From the NCBI GenBank assembly GCA_022791195.1, contig JAAVYP010000031.1:1-64000 (forward strand): a DNA stretch of 64,000 nt, given 5' to 3'. A model generated the notes under the pieces. That model was given only the letters and a program-made list of their open reading frames with translations. It searched no databases and was not told where the DNA came from. Below, piece after piece: positions 19,833 through 29,756 of the stretch. Position 1 is the stretch's first letter. Each line of letters opens with the position of its first letter. The position numbers and the translations under genes were made by a program. The stretch is from Clostridiales bacterium (GTDB lineage: Bacteria; Bacillota; Clostridia; Oscillospirales; CAG-272).

Positions 19833-20062
19833 TTAGAGTGGACAATTATAAAGCAGCCGTTTACGAGGTGCAAAAACAGCTGCGTATTCTTTTTCGCAGT
19901 ATGGATGAGCTGCAATATCAAATTATTCCAAACGGAATTTACGATCGGCAAACGCGGGAAAATATCGTGAGCTATCAAAAAGAAGCGGGGATTTCTCCCA
20001 CTGGTGTCGTTGATTATATCACGTGGCAGAGCTTGTTTACCCAGCCTACGATTGATTTGTAA
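19829..20062 (+). CDS. small peptidoglycan-binding domain protein
   Basis: NGIYDRQTRENIVSYQKEAGISPTGVVDYITWQSL. Confidence 0.7.
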   Translation: MIRVDNYKAAVYEVQKQLRILFRSMDELQYQIIPNGIYDRQTRENIVSYQKEAGISPTGVVDYITWQSLFTQPTIDL

Positions 20063-20074
20063 ATAAAAAGTTAA

Positions 20075-20137
20075 TTGACTTTCTTTGACCTTGACTTTCT
20101 TTGACCATTGATTTATACTAAGGTCAAAGAAAGTCAA
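20075..20137 (+). promoter_or_regulatory. ctsR promoter with three CtsR operators
   Basis: Two copies of TTGACTTTCTTTGACC (20075-20090, 20091-20106) and GGTCAAAGAAAGTCAA (20122-20137); TTGACT-17-TATACT embedded. Confidence 0.9.
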
Positions 20138-20161
20138 TTTCGATTAAAGGAGGCTTAGCAA

Positions 20162-20614
20162 ATGCTCATTTCGGATGTGATTGCGCAAATGATTGAAGAA
20201 TTGTTAGAAGCACAGGGCGGGACGCTTGAAATCGGACGCAATGAATTGGCGTCGCGTGTTGGCTGCGTTCCCAGTCAGATTAATTATGTGATTACCTCAC
20301 GCTTTACGCCTGAGAAGGGATATGTGATTGAGTCCCGCCGGGGGGGCGGCGGTTATTTGCGGATCATCAAGAAAGACGTAACGGATGACAAACATTTGAT
20401 GCATGTGTTTGCCTCAATCGGACAATCGATTGACGAAGGCAGCGCCAGGGCTATTTTGGGCAGTCTGCATGAAAATGGCATACTCCATGATAGAGAATAT
20501 GCCATGGCGGTATCGGCGCTTTCGAGTGCGGCACTTGTGAACGTGCCGGTGTCTTATAAAAACATGATACGGGCGGACATATTCCGACAGATCTTAATGT
20601 CTTTAATGAAGTAA
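20162..20614 (+). CDS. ctsR: transcriptional repressor CtsR
   Basis: SDVIAQMIEELL, NELASRVGCVPSQINYVI.RFTPEKGYVIESRRGGGGYLRI. Confidence 0.95.
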   Translation: MLISDVIAQMIEELLEAQGGTLEIGRNELASRVGCVPSQINYVITSRFTPEKGYVIESRRGGGGYLRIIKKDVTDDKHLMHVFASIGQSIDEGSARAILGSLHENGILHDREYAMAVSALSSAALVNVPVSYKNMIRADIFRQILMSLMK

Positions 20615-20665
20615 GATAAAAGCAGTTGATACAGATGCGGGAATCCGGCAAAGGAGAAAATAGAA

Positions 20666-21139
20666 ATGTTATGTGATAAATGCAAAAAAAGAAATGCAAC
20701 GGTTATGTATAAACAGACAGTCAATGGCGTGAGTGAACAGATGGCGCTTTGTTCTGAATGTGCCAATCAAATGTCAATTGGCGGTTTGTTTGATGATGAT
20801 TTTAATTTCTTCGGCAGTTTGTTTAAAGGGAATAGCACCTTGCCGACCGAGGAAAAGGTATGTACCTTATGCGGCTCTACCTTTGATCAGATTGCCAGAG
20901 ACGGAAAAGTCGGCTGCGCCAAATGCTATGAAATTTTTGAAGATCGGCTGCGGCCGTCCATTGAGCGGCTGCATGGCCGCACGAAACATGTGGGCCGAAC
21001 GCCAAAAGGCTCGGCTCAAAGAGACGAAAAACAGGAAAAAATCAAAGAATTAAAAGAACAGCTTGCCAAAGCGATTGAAAAAGAAAATTTTGAAGAAGCT
21101 GCTAAGTTGCGCGATGAAATTCGGGGATTGGAGGGGTGA
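20666..21139 (+). CDS. mcsA: McsA, zinc-finger/UVR protein
   Basis: CDKCKKRNATV, CSECA, CTLCG..CAKCYE zinc motifs and UVR region. Confidence 0.92.
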   Translation: MLCDKCKKRNATVMYKQTVNGVSEQMALCSECANQMSIGGLFDDDFNFFGSLFKGNSTLPTEEKVCTLCGSTFDQIARDGKVGCAKCYEIFEDRLRPSIERLHGRTKHVGRTPKGSAQRDEKQEKIKELKEQLAKAIEKENFEEAAKLRDEIRGLEG

Positions 21140-22197
21140 AAATGGAGTCTTATGTAGATAAAAATAACCAAATACAGTATGTCATCAGTACGCGTGTGCG
21201 CTTTGCCAGAAATATAGCTGATTATCCTTTTGCTTCTCGTATGGATCAAACCAGCGCCCGTGAAATTATTGAAAAGGTACAGGGTGTGCTGCCCGATTAT
21301 CAGTATATTGATTTTCAAACATTAGATCCTGTCAGGGCACGGTCTTATGTGGAGAAACATTTTGTCAGCCCGAATTTTTTGACAGTTCGTATGCCGCATG
21401 GCTTGCTCGTGAAAGATGATCTTTATATCATGCTGTGCGAAGAAGACCATATGCGCGTGCAGTGCATTGTGCCGGGTCTTGACTTTGATCGGGCGTTTGC
21501 GGGGGCCTCGGCGGTATGCGATGCGTTGGAGGACAAGCTGCCGATTGCCTATCATGAAAGACTTGGTTATTTAACCCATTGTCCTACGAATTTAGGCACG
21601 GGCATGCGTGCTTCGGTGATGATGTTTTTGCCGGCGCTGACCTATTCAGGCGCTATTCGGAAAATTTCGCAGCAGCTTTCTAAAATGGGACTGACCCTGC
21701 GCGGCATTTATGGAGAGGGCAGCGAAGAATCCGGTTGTCTCTATCAGGTGTCCAATCAGATTACGCTTGGCATTTCTGAAGAAGATACACTAAATAAACT
21801 AAAGGAAATTGTCGATACGATTATCGAAAATGAGAAACGCGCACAAAAAGCGCTGGAGGCGCAAAATCATGATAAGTTGCATGATATTACCAGCCGGGCA
21901 CTGGGTACGATGAAGTATGCTATCACGATGTCCAGCGAGGAGTTTATGAGTCTGTATGGCAAAGTGCGTTTTGGGATCAATATAGGCTGTTTGCAGGATG
22001 TTCGTTACGAGACGCTGGATCAGCTGAGCGTAGCGGTGCAGCCAGCCACGATTTCCCTTGATTCGACCGTGCAGGATGCGGCGCTGCGCGATAAAGTACG
22101 GGCCGAAAAGGTGAGAAAGGCATTATGCGGCGACAAAGCATCAAATGATAACACTATGCCAAATAGTCATATAGAAAAAAATGACCGAAAGGAGTAA
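21136..22197 (+). CDS. mcsB: protein arginine kinase
   Basis: STRVRFARNIADYPF, CPTNLGTGMRASV guanido kinase motifs. Confidence 0.94.
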   Translation: MKMESYVDKNNQIQYVISTRVRFARNIADYPFASRMDQTSAREIIEKVQGVLPDYQYIDFQTLDPVRARSYVEKHFVSPNFLTVRMPHGLLVKDDLYIMLCEEDHMRVQCIVPGLDFDRAFAGASAVCDALEDKLPIAYHERLGYLTHCPTNLGTGMRASVMMFLPALTYSGAIRKISQQLSKMGLTLRGIYGEGSEESGCLYQVSNQITLGISEEDTLNKLKEIVDTIIENEKRAQKALEAQNHDKLHDITSRALGTMKYAITMSSEEFMSLYGKVRFGINIGCLQDVRYETLDQLSVAVQPATISLDSTVQDAALRDKVRAEKVRKALCGDKASNDNTMPNSHIEKNDRKE

Positions 22198-22203
22198 AAC
22201 GGT

Positions 22204-24648
22204 ATGAACAATCGGTTTACAGAGCTCGCGCAGAAGGCGCTGAACGGGGCTATGACAGCCGCCGGTGAATTGGGACATAATTATATAGGAAGCGAACATA
22301 TTCTGTTAGGCTTGTTGGCAGAGGAAGAAGGCATGGCGGCTAAGGTGCTTAGCGACCATGGCGTGACTTTTGACAAGGTGAGGGACATTGTCATCAATAT
22401 TGCCGGCCATGGTTCGCCGGTGTCGATCCGCCCGACCGACATGACGCCGAGAACCAAAAAAATTATCGAAGCGTCGTCTTATGAAGCGCTGCGCTCTGGG
22501 CAGAGCTATATTGGCACCGAGCATATTTTGCTGGCGCTTTTAGCCGAGACAGACAGCGTGGCCGTGCGCATCATTGCCTCTATGGGTGTGGGACTCAATG
22601 AGCTTGCCACGGATTTGCATTCAAATTTGGGTGATCAATCGGAAGACGCCGGTTATGCAGACACCAAAAGCGGTGCAAAAGGCCATGGCAAGGGCGGTAA
22701 AGGAAAAACGCCCGGTTTAGATAAATACGGTCGGGATTTAACGGCGCTGGCAAAAGAGGGGAAAATTGACCCCATCATTGGCCGGGACAATGAAACGCAG
22801 CGAGTCATCCAGATTTTGTCAAGAAGAACAAAGAATAATCCTTGTTTAATCGGTGAACCCGGCGTGGGTAAAACCGCGGTGGTTGAGGGGCTGGCACAGC
22901 GGATTGCGGATAAAGATGTGCCGGAAACGCTGGTTGACCGCCGCATCATTACGCTGGATATTACAGGTATGCTGGCTGGTGCGAAATATCGGGGTGAATT
23001 TGAAGAACGGCTCAAGGGCATTATGGAGGAAGCATCACAAAATCCGGACGTTATCTTGTTTGTCGATGAAATTCACAACATTATCGGCGCTGGTGCGGCA
23101 GAGGGTGCCATTGACGCGGCTAATATTTTGAAGCCGGCCTTGGCGCGGGGCGAAATGCAGCTCATTGGTGCGACGACGATTGATGAATACCGGAAACATA
23201 TTGAAAAGGATGCCGCTTTAGAGCGCCGGTTTCAATCGGTATTGGTCGGAGAGCCTTCTCCCGATGAAGCGATACAGATTTTGCAGGGACTAAAGGATAA
23301 ATATGAAGCACACCACAAGGTCAGAATTACCGATGAGGCGATCAGCGCGGCGGTGAATTATTCGGTGCGTTATATCGGTGATCGTTATTTGCCGGATAAA
23401 GCGATTGATTTAATTGACGAGGCCGCTTCCAAGCTGCGCATTTCCACCTTTACCTCGCCAGCGCCGCTCAAAGAAATGGAAGAGAAGGTCAAAGCGGCTG
23501 CCGCTGAAAAGGAAGAAGCCGTGCGGGGACAGGATTTTGAGCGGGCGGCGGCGTTGCGTGATCAAGAACGTGAGCTGGCCGAGGCCTATCGCGAAGCGAA
23601 AGAAGAGTGGCATAAACAGCACGCTGACGATAAGCTTTCGATCGGCGAGCCGGAGATTGCTGAAATTGTAACCAGCTGGACGGGCATTCCGGTGCAAAAG
23701 TTAGCAGCTGAAGAGGGGGAGCGCCTGCTCCATTTGGATGAGTTGCTCCATGAACGGGTGATTGGCCAGGACGAGGCGGTGAGCGCCGTGGCACGCGCCA
23801 TTCGCCGCGGGCGCATTGGTTTAAAAGATCCCAAACGGCCGATTGGCTCCTTTATCTTTTTGGGGCCGACGGGCGTTGGTAAAACAGAGCTTTCCAAAGC
23901 ATTGGCGGAACTGTTGTTCGGCGATGAAAGCGCCATGATTCGGATTGACATGTCTGAATATATGGAAAAACACGCGGTTTCCAAGCTGATTGGTTCGCCC
24001 CCTGGCTATGTCGGCTATGATGAAGGCGGCCAGCTCACTGAAAAAATCAGACGCAAGCCTTATTCGGTGGTTTTGTTTGATGAGATTGAGAAAGCACATC
24101 CGGACGCTTTCAATTTAATGCTTCAAATCTTAGACGATGGTATGCTGACTGACTCGCAGGGACGGACAGTTGACTTTAAAAATACGGTTATTATTATGAC
24201 CAGCAATGTGGGGGCCTCTGCCCTTAGTGCTAACACCAGAACCCTTGGTTTCACCGCAGAGGCGGATGAGAACAGCAATGTGAAGGATCGGGCGATGAAA
24301 GCGCTGAAAGATACCTTCCGGCCAGAATTTTTAAATCGTGTAGATGAAATTATTGTATTTCAAAAGCTCACAGATGATGAAATCAGACAAATTGCTTCCA
24401 TTCTGTTGGCCGAGGTAAAGGCGAGAATTGAAAAATTAGAGGTGCATGTCACATTTACAGATGAGGTTGCCTCGTTCTTGGCGAAAAAAGGCTTTGACCC
24501 GGTTTATGGGGCAAGACCCTTGCGAAGAGAGATTCAGAGAAGCATCGAGGATTCTTTTTCAAGCGAGATGCTGTCCGGCCGCATTGCTGCCGGCGATTCG
24601 GTCACCGTGGTCTTAGAGGGGGATACGATTCAGTATAAAAAAGAATAA
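22204..24648 (+). CDS. clpC: ATP-dependent Clp protease ATP-binding subunit ClpC
   Basis: Double Clp_N, two AAA+ ([26 protein letters not shown]), UVR insert. Confidence 0.95.
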   Translation: MNNRFTELAQKALNGAMTAAGELGHNYIGSEHILLGLLAEEEGMAAKVLSDHGVTFDKVRDIVINIAGHGSPVSIRPTDMTPRTKKIIEASSYEALRSGQSYIGTEHILLALLAETDSVAVRIIASMGVGLNELATDLHSNLGDQSEDAGYADTKSGAKGHGKGGKGKTPGLDKYGRDLTALAKEGKIDPIIGRDNETQRVIQILSRRTKNNPCLIGEPGVGKTAVVEGLAQRIADKDVPETLVDRRIITLDITGMLAGAKYRGEFEERLKGIMEEASQNPDVILFVDEIHNIIGAGAAEGAIDAANILKPALARGEMQLIGATTIDEYRKHIEKDAALERRFQSVLVGEPSPDEAIQILQGLKDKYEAHHKVRITDEAISAAVNYSVRYIGDRYLPDKAIDLIDEAASKLRISTFTSPAPLKEMEEKVKAAAAEKEEAVRGQDFERAAALRDQERELAEAYREAKEEWHKQHADDKLSIGEPEIAEIVTSWTGIPVQKLAAEEGERLLHLDELLHERVIGQDEAVSAVARAIRRGRIGLKDPKRPIGSFIFLGPTGVGKTELSKALAELLFGDESAMIRIDMSEYMEKHAVSKLIGSPPGYVGYDEGGQLTEKIRRKPYSVVLFDEIEKAHPDAFNLMLQILDDGMLTDSQGRTVDFKNTVIIMTSNVGASALSANTRTLGFTAEADENSNVKDRAMKALKDTFRPEFLNRVDEIIVFQKLTDDEIRQIASILLAEVKARIEKLEVHVTFTDEVASFLAKKGFDPVYGARPLRREIQRSIEDSFSSEMLSGRIAAGDSVTVVLEGDTIQYKKE

Positions 24649-24651
24649 AAC

Positions 24652-24690
24652 AAAAAGAAAAGGGCTGTTAAAACGGCTCTTTTCTTTTTG
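24652..24690 (+). terminator. rho-independent terminator after clpC
   Basis: aaaagaaaagggct..ggctcttttctttttg. Confidence 0.75.
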
Positions 24691-24805
24691 CTTTTTAGCG
24701 TATAAAAAGACGTTTATAGGGAAAAATGGATGATAGCCGCCGCATAAAAATGAAGAAGTGATGCAAAAGGTTATCATAATTAAGCGAATTTTTCCGCGCA
24801 AGGTA

Positions 24806-24834
24806 TTGACAAATTGTTTCTGCTGTGATATGAT
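24806..24834 (+). promoter_or_regulatory. tRNA-Lys promoter
   Basis: TTGACA-17-TATGAT. Confidence 0.8.
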
Positions 24835-24853
24835 GTGTAAGTCGAAAATAAAT

Positions 24854-24929
24854 GCCCCTGTAGCTCAGCTGGTAGAGCACATGACTTTTAATCATGGTGT
24901 CCGGAGTTCGATTCTCCGCAGGAGCACCA
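24854..24929 (+). tRNA. tRNA-Lys (anticodon TTT), CCA encoded
   Basis: 76-nt cloverleaf; CATGA-CTTTTAA-TCATG anticodon arm; CGGAG-TTCGATT-CTCCG T arm. Confidence 0.95.
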
Positions 24930-24963
24930 AAAAACCGGAACAACTTTGTTGTTCCGGTTTTTT
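24930..24963 (+). terminator. terminator after tRNA-Lys
   Basis: aaaaccggaacaa ctttg ttgttccggttttttt. Confidence 0.85.
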
Positions 24964-24988
24964 ACATACAAAAGAAACATAAGACACC

Positions 24989-25032
24989 AGCTCTCTCAAA
25001 CAAGAGTTTTTGATTGTTTGAGAGAGCTTTTT
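24989..25032 (+). terminator. second terminator-like hairpin
   Basis: agctctctcaaaca ... tgtttgagagagct + tttta. Confidence 0.6.
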
Positions 25033-25287
25033 AGCGGAATATTCTATATTGGCACAAGCAACAGTAGAATTATAGCTATTATGTATTTAAATTCGTTTAA
25101 AATAGCAATTATATTTGTTTATAATATACAATAATATTTCGTTTATTTGTAATAATTAACAATTGACGGGAAAGGAATAAAATGGTAACCTATAAGCAGA
25201 AGAAATAAATGGCAAAGGGGTGGTTCCCATGGTTTACCTATTTCGCGCTCCGACACACACATAACGCTGAAAGAAAAGGAGAATCAA

Positions 25288-26688
25288 ATGAGAACACACA
25301 AACGGCGATGGATTGTATTTTTGCTGGTATGTCTCTTGGCCGGCGCTTGCGCCCTGCCGGTCGGTGCTATATCATCCAGCCATTGGGCGATTGATTATGT
25401 GGATTTGGCATTAAACGAGCGCTTTTTTCTGTGGGAAACAAAACGTTCGCATATTGAAGCGGAAAAAGCGTTTTTGCGGCAGGAGGTGCCGCTGGCTCTT
25501 GGCAGAATTAAACAGGCTGACGATATGAGCATAACGGATGAGTTAACTGATTTTACCGATGTACCGCCCAGCCACCCGTTTTCGGGACCTATCGCATGGG
25601 GAACGAAGCATGGCTTGATTGCGGGGGTCGGCAACAATCGCTTTGAACCGCAGTCACCGGTAACGCGGGAACAGATGTGCGCGTTTATATACCGATATTG
25701 CAATCGTTTTGGCGTGTCGCTGCCAACCGTGAAGGCGATGCCTAATTTTACCGATGCCGATTCGATTACCTCGGCGCTGCGGCCGGCTGTGACGGCTTTG
25801 TGCCGGGCCGATATTTTCCACGGCTACACCGACGGGTCTTTTAGGCCAGGGCAGTCAATCACAAAAGCAGAGGCAGCCAATGTGCTGACCATGCTGCACG
25901 GTATTCAGTACAACTCCGCTTCAAATATTAATGTATATGTGAAGGACGAATCGGGTATGGATGTAGGGGGCGCTGCGGTGTTCTTTTATCCATCTAATGG
26001 CGGCAGTATGTCCTGGACGCCCGCTTATTCGACATTTGGCTTTGCACGCAGCGGTGCGCTTTCAGGCACCTATGGCGTCAACGTGATGGATATTAAAACA
26101 ATGGCGGCGGTGCCCGAGCTGGTCTCTCCCTCCAAACGGTATGTATTTGTGACAAGACCGGCCAACAAGAACGATTACCAGCCGGTGCCCGGCTATTCGC
26201 CGAAGGCCAAGTGGCCACATAGCGGCTGCAGCGATTCATGGGCCTTTAACCAAAATTCATACGACACCTACTGTGTGCAAAATTATGCAAAAAGCTGTCA
26301 GAATTTTGGCTGGCGTTATTTGGAGGGCGTGCGCGAATTTCACCAGGGGATTGATATTTCGGGCGGCGGTGTCAGCGCTAAGAATGTGGCGGGCCAGACG
26401 ATGTATGTGCATGATACAGGAGCCAATGATAAATCAATGGGTAATTATGTGCAGTTAAGAAATAGTGATAGAACACTATATATCACATATATGCATCTCA
26501 GCAGTCGAACAGTGACAACAAAAGGCGCTGAGGTGCCCCATGGAGCTGAAGTGGGCATCACCGGTAACACCGGTGCTTCGAAAGGTGCTCACTTGCATAT
26601 TCAGATGGCCACAGATGAACTGTGGCATCCTGGTAGCAGCGCGGCCAACCGGCGACATTTTAAGGACCCCCGTATCTATATTAAATAG
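25288..26688 (+). CDS. secreted SLH-domain protein with C-terminal M23 peptidase
   Basis: Signal peptide; SLH-type repeats (FTDVPPSHPFSGPIAWGTKHGLIAGVGNNRFEPQSPVTREQMCAFIYRYC); HQGIDI and HLHIQM M23 motifs. Confidence 0.85.
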   Translation: MRTHKRRWIVFLLVCLLAGACALPVGAISSSHWAIDYVDLALNERFFLWETKRSHIEAEKAFLRQEVPLALGRIKQADDMSITDELTDFTDVPPSHPFSGPIAWGTKHGLIAGVGNNRFEPQSPVTREQMCAFIYRYCNRFGVSLPTVKAMPNFTDADSITSALRPAVTALCRADIFHGYTDGSFRPGQSITKAEAANVLTMLHGIQYNSASNINVYVKDESGMDVGGAAVFFYPSNGGSMSWTPAYSTFGFARSGALSGTYGVNVMDIKTMAAVPELVSPSKRYVFVTRPANKNDYQPVPGYSPKAKWPHSGCSDSWAFNQNSYDTYCVQNYAKSCQNFGWRYLEGVREFHQGIDISGGGVSAKNVAGQTMYVHDTGANDKSMGNYVQLRNSDRTLYITYMHLSSRTVTTKGAEVPHGAEVGITGNTGASKGAHLHIQMATDELWHPGSSAANRRHFKDPRIYIK

Positions 26689-26737
26689 CATGCATATGGT
26701 GAGAATGAGAACCGATTATAGTTAGAAAGGAAAAAAC

Positions 26738-27592
26738 ATGAAACAGAGAAAAATATTATTGATACTGCTTGTTTGTTTGCTGATGGCGGCGAGTGTCGCC
26801 TGCCGGCAGGCTGAGCCGCCGACTGCCACAAGTGAAGAAACCCAACCGACGCAAGCGTCGGAGCCGGCAACCGAACCAACAGCCGAACCAAGTGATGAAA
26901 CACAGTATCCGACTGGCGGTACTCAGTTTTGCCCGGTGCATGACTATGCATACCACGGATGGGAAGATGAGTGGGTGGCCTATGCAGGCGGAGAAGAAGA
27001 ACTGTTAAAATGGATAGAACAGAAAACACAGCAATGGGAAGAAGAAAAAAAAGCGGGCGCGGAAAGCGATTGCTATTACGAAGGGCAGAATATAAAAGCG
27101 TTTATCGACTATTTCCAAATACCGCGGGAATTGTTTGAGGAAACCTGCAATGAGCTATGGCGTAGCATACACAATATTGACCTGCTGTATTCGGACGATT
27201 TAGAAGCGATCGAAGCCTATTATCGTGATATGGAAAAGCGAGACGAAACGAGACAGAAGAAAAGTATATTCTGTTTTGCTAAAAATTCAATTATCATTAA
27301 GAATGTAGATGTAGAACAAATATATAAAACGGGTACAGAAGAAGAAAAAAGGCGTGCTACGGCCGAATGGATCAGCATCTTTGAATTGGTTGAAGAATAT
27401 GATGTAAGCCGGACCGAACTGGAGCAGTATTTAAAAGAATCGGCCAAAAGATGGATAGATCCGGTGACGTATGACTACCAGTTTGATGTTGTGTACAACG
27501 AGGACGGCAGTGTAAAACCCTATGACAAGACAAAACCGGTGGTGGAATTAGACGCGATGTTTTGCGGGGTAGACAATCTCTTCACTGATTGA
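26738..27592 (+). CDS. putative lipoprotein, tandem paralogue 1
   Basis: Signal/lipobox-like start, T/P/E-rich linker, unknown C-terminal domain; paralogous to next ORF. Confidence 0.7.
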   Translation: MKQRKILLILLVCLLMAASVACRQAEPPTATSEETQPTQASEPATEPTAEPSDETQYPTGGTQFCPVHDYAYHGWEDEWVAYAGGEEELLKWIEQKTQQWEEEKKAGAESDCYYEGQNIKAFIDYFQIPRELFEETCNELWRSIHNIDLLYSDDLEAIEAYYRDMEKRDETRQKKSIFCFAKNSIIIKNVDVEQIYKTGTEEEKRRATAEWISIFELVEEYDVSRTELEQYLKESAKRWIDPVTYDYQFDVVYNEDGSVKPYDKTKPVVELDAMFCGVDNLFTD

Positions 27593-27636
27593 TGGTGGGT
27601 GGGGCAACCCACCCATACCCAGCGGACAGAGAGGAA

Positions 27637-28470
27637 AATAGAATGAAAAAACAAATTAGTTTATTGATACTGCTTGTTTGTTTGCTGATGGCGGCGTGTG
27701 TCGCCTGCCGGCAGGCTGAGCCACCGGCTGCCACAGGTGAAGAAACCCAACCGACGCAAGCGTCGGAGCCGGCAACCGAACCAACAGCCGAACCCAGTGA
27801 GGAAACACAGGCTCCGACTGGAGGCACCCGTTTTTGTCCGGTGCATTATTATACCTATCACCAATTTGCAGGCGAATTGATTGATGAGTTAGGGGAGGAT
27901 TTTTATACGTGGGTCAATGCTGAACCAGAAGAGAAGATAGAAAGTGATTGTTTACACCCAAGCCATAATGTTAAGGGGTTTATCGATTATTTCCAAATAC
28001 CGCGGGAAAAATTTGAAGAAGTGTGCAATAGACATTGGAATGGCGTACACAATATAGACCTGTTGTATTCGGACGATTTAGAGGCGATTGAAGCCTATTA
28101 CCGCGATGTGGAAAAACGGGAAGAAACCGAGGGAAAAAAAAGAATATTCGATTTTGCAAAAAATTCAATTATCGTTAAGAATGTAGATGTAGAACAAATA
28201 TGGGAAACAGGTACAGAAGAAGAAAACAGGCGTGCTACGTCCGAATGGGTCAGCATCTTTGAATTGGTTGAAGAATATGATGTAAGCCGGGCCGAACTGG
28301 AGCAGTATTTAAAAGAATCAGCCAAAAGACATGAAGAACCGGCGACGTATGACTACCAGTTTGATGTTGTGTACAACGAGGACGGCAGTGTAAAACCCTA
28401 TGACAAGACAAAACCGGTGGTGGAATTAGACGCGATGTTTTGCGGGGTAGACAATCTCTTCACTGATTGA
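27637..28470 (+). CDS. putative lipoprotein, tandem paralogue 2
   Basis: LVCLLMAAC lipobox; near-identical N- and C-termini to previous ORF; ATG after gaggaaa. Confidence 0.72.
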   Translation, partial: NRMKKQISLLILLVCLLMAACVACRQAEPPAATGEETQPTQASEPATEPTAEPSEETQAPTGGTRFCPVHYYTYHQFAGELIDELGEDFYTWVNAEPEEKIESDCLHPSHNVKGFIDYFQIPREKFEEVCNRHWNGVHNIDLLYSDDLEAIEAYYRDVEKREETEGKKRIFDFAKNSIIVKNVDVEQIWETGTEEENRRATSEWVSIFELVEEYDVSRAELEQYLKESAKRHEEPATYDYQFDVVYNEDGSVKPYDKTKPVVELDAMFCGVDNLFTD

Positions 28471-28493
28471 TTATCTGTTCTTAACATAGAAAT

Positions 28494-28536
28494 ATCCCCA
28501 AAGAGCGAAAAATTCGTATCTTTGGGGATTGTTTTG
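28494..28536 (+). terminator. rho-independent terminator
   Basis: atccccaaaga ... tctttggggattgtttt. Confidence 0.75.
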
Positions 28537-28566
28537 GGTTTTACAGACCTATTTTGACCAAGGCGC

Positions 28567-29169
28567 TTAGTTTTGGGTAAACGGCGCCATGGTCAGCCGG
28601 ATAAAATAGCCTTTGTCATGATGGCAGACGGGGCAGGCTTCGGGTGCTTTCAGGCTGGTTTGCACATGGCCGCAGTTCAGGCACATCCAGCCGCATTCTA
28701 CGTCAGCGACAAACAGTTTGTCCTGTTCTAAAAGGTCGGCTAACGCGCCGAACCGGTCGCCGTGTGTTTTTTCAATTTCGGCGATTCCTGAAAAAGAGGA
28801 GGCGATTTCAGGGAAGCCCTCTTCTTTGGCGGTGGCGGCAAAAGCCTTGTAAACGGGATCGTATTCTTCAAATTCATTGTGCTGTGCACTTCGCAGCAGT
28901 TCGGTGATGGACTGGGTAATATCGATGGGATACCCGCCATCCATTTCCACTGTTTTGCCGGATAAAGAGCTTAGATGGTTATAAAAAATTTCTGCGTGCT
29001 CCTTTTCCTGGTTGGCGGTAAAGGTAAAAACGGCCTCGATAACATGCAGATTGCTTTTTTTCGCTTGGCTGGCGGCAAATGTGTAACGGTTTCTGGCTTG
29101 GCTTTCGCCTGCAAAGGCGCGCATAAGATTGACTTTTGTTTGGCTTTCATTAAAATCAACGGATGGCAT
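28567..29169 (-). CDS. rubrerythrin
   Basis: Ferritin-like EXXH segments (AFAGESQARNRY, KEHAEIFY) and rubredoxin-like CLNCGHV..CPVCHH. Confidence 0.92.
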   Translation of the reverse strand: MPSVDFNESQTKVNLMRAFAGESQARNRYTFAASQAKKSNLHVIEAVFTFTANQEKEHAEIFYNHLSSLSGKTVEMDGGYPIDITQSITELLRSAQHNEFEEYDPVYKAFAATAKEEGFPEIASSFSGIAEIEKTHGDRFGALADLLEQDKLFVADVECGWMCLNCGHVQTSLKAPEACPVCHHDKGYFIRLTMAPFTQN

Positions 29170-29458
29170 ATGAGTAGTTTCCTTTCTGACTTGACAAGTA
29201 GTGGGCGTTATGGCCCATTTCGTGCTTCTATTATTGTCTCTTGTATTATTTTTATTCACCAGTGACAGCGTGTTTTTCAAAAAATGCTGGATTAACGTTG
29301 CATGCAATAACATGTTTTCTTTGCTATCTTGCTGCTTGATGTTTGGACCTTTGTTTTATAAATTTTTTTGCTGACCAATTTGGATGGAAACAAAATGGAA
29401 CAAAGCCATATAATGTTAAGGGAACAAACCCAAAACAAAATGCCAGGGGGATTTAAAA

Positions 29459-29626
29459 ATGTGTGAATATGAAAACACAAACTACCGCGCTGATACAGGC
29501 TGCGGTTGTGCGAACCGCGAGAACAGCTGTGGAATCTGCAATTTCTGCGGCCTGTCTGAAGACACGCTTCTTCTGATCGCGATTATCATTCTCTTCATCC
29601 TTTTGTTCTGCGGCGGTCGCTGCTAA
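29459..29626 (+). CDS. 55-aa Cys-rich membrane microprotein
   Basis: ATG after aggggga RBS: MCEYENTNYRADTGCGCANRENSCGICNFCGLSEDTLLLIAIIILFILLFCGGRC; below the ORF-track cutoff; followed by terminator. Confidence 0.7.
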   Translation: MCEYENTNYRADTGCGCANRENSCGICNFCGLSEDTLLLIAIIILFILLFCGGRC

Positions 29627-29672
29627 TTTGGTGAAGAGCTTTATCTAAATAAACAAAAGTTCTTGTAGAGCT

Positions 29673-29717
29673 AAAGACAGCATAGAGGGCAGGCCCCTTT
29701 TATGCTGTCTTTTTTTG
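29673..29717 (+). terminator. rho-independent terminator
   Basis: aaagacagcata ... tatgctgtctttttttt. Confidence 0.8.
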
Positions 29718-29756
29718 TTAGAAAATAAAATCGTTCAATGGGAAATATCCTTGTTC

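Noticed and set aside
24758-24982. ORF encoding ...PVAQLVEHMTFNHGVRSSILRRSTK...
   Set aside because: It is a translation through tRNA-Lys, a well-known spurious ORF pattern
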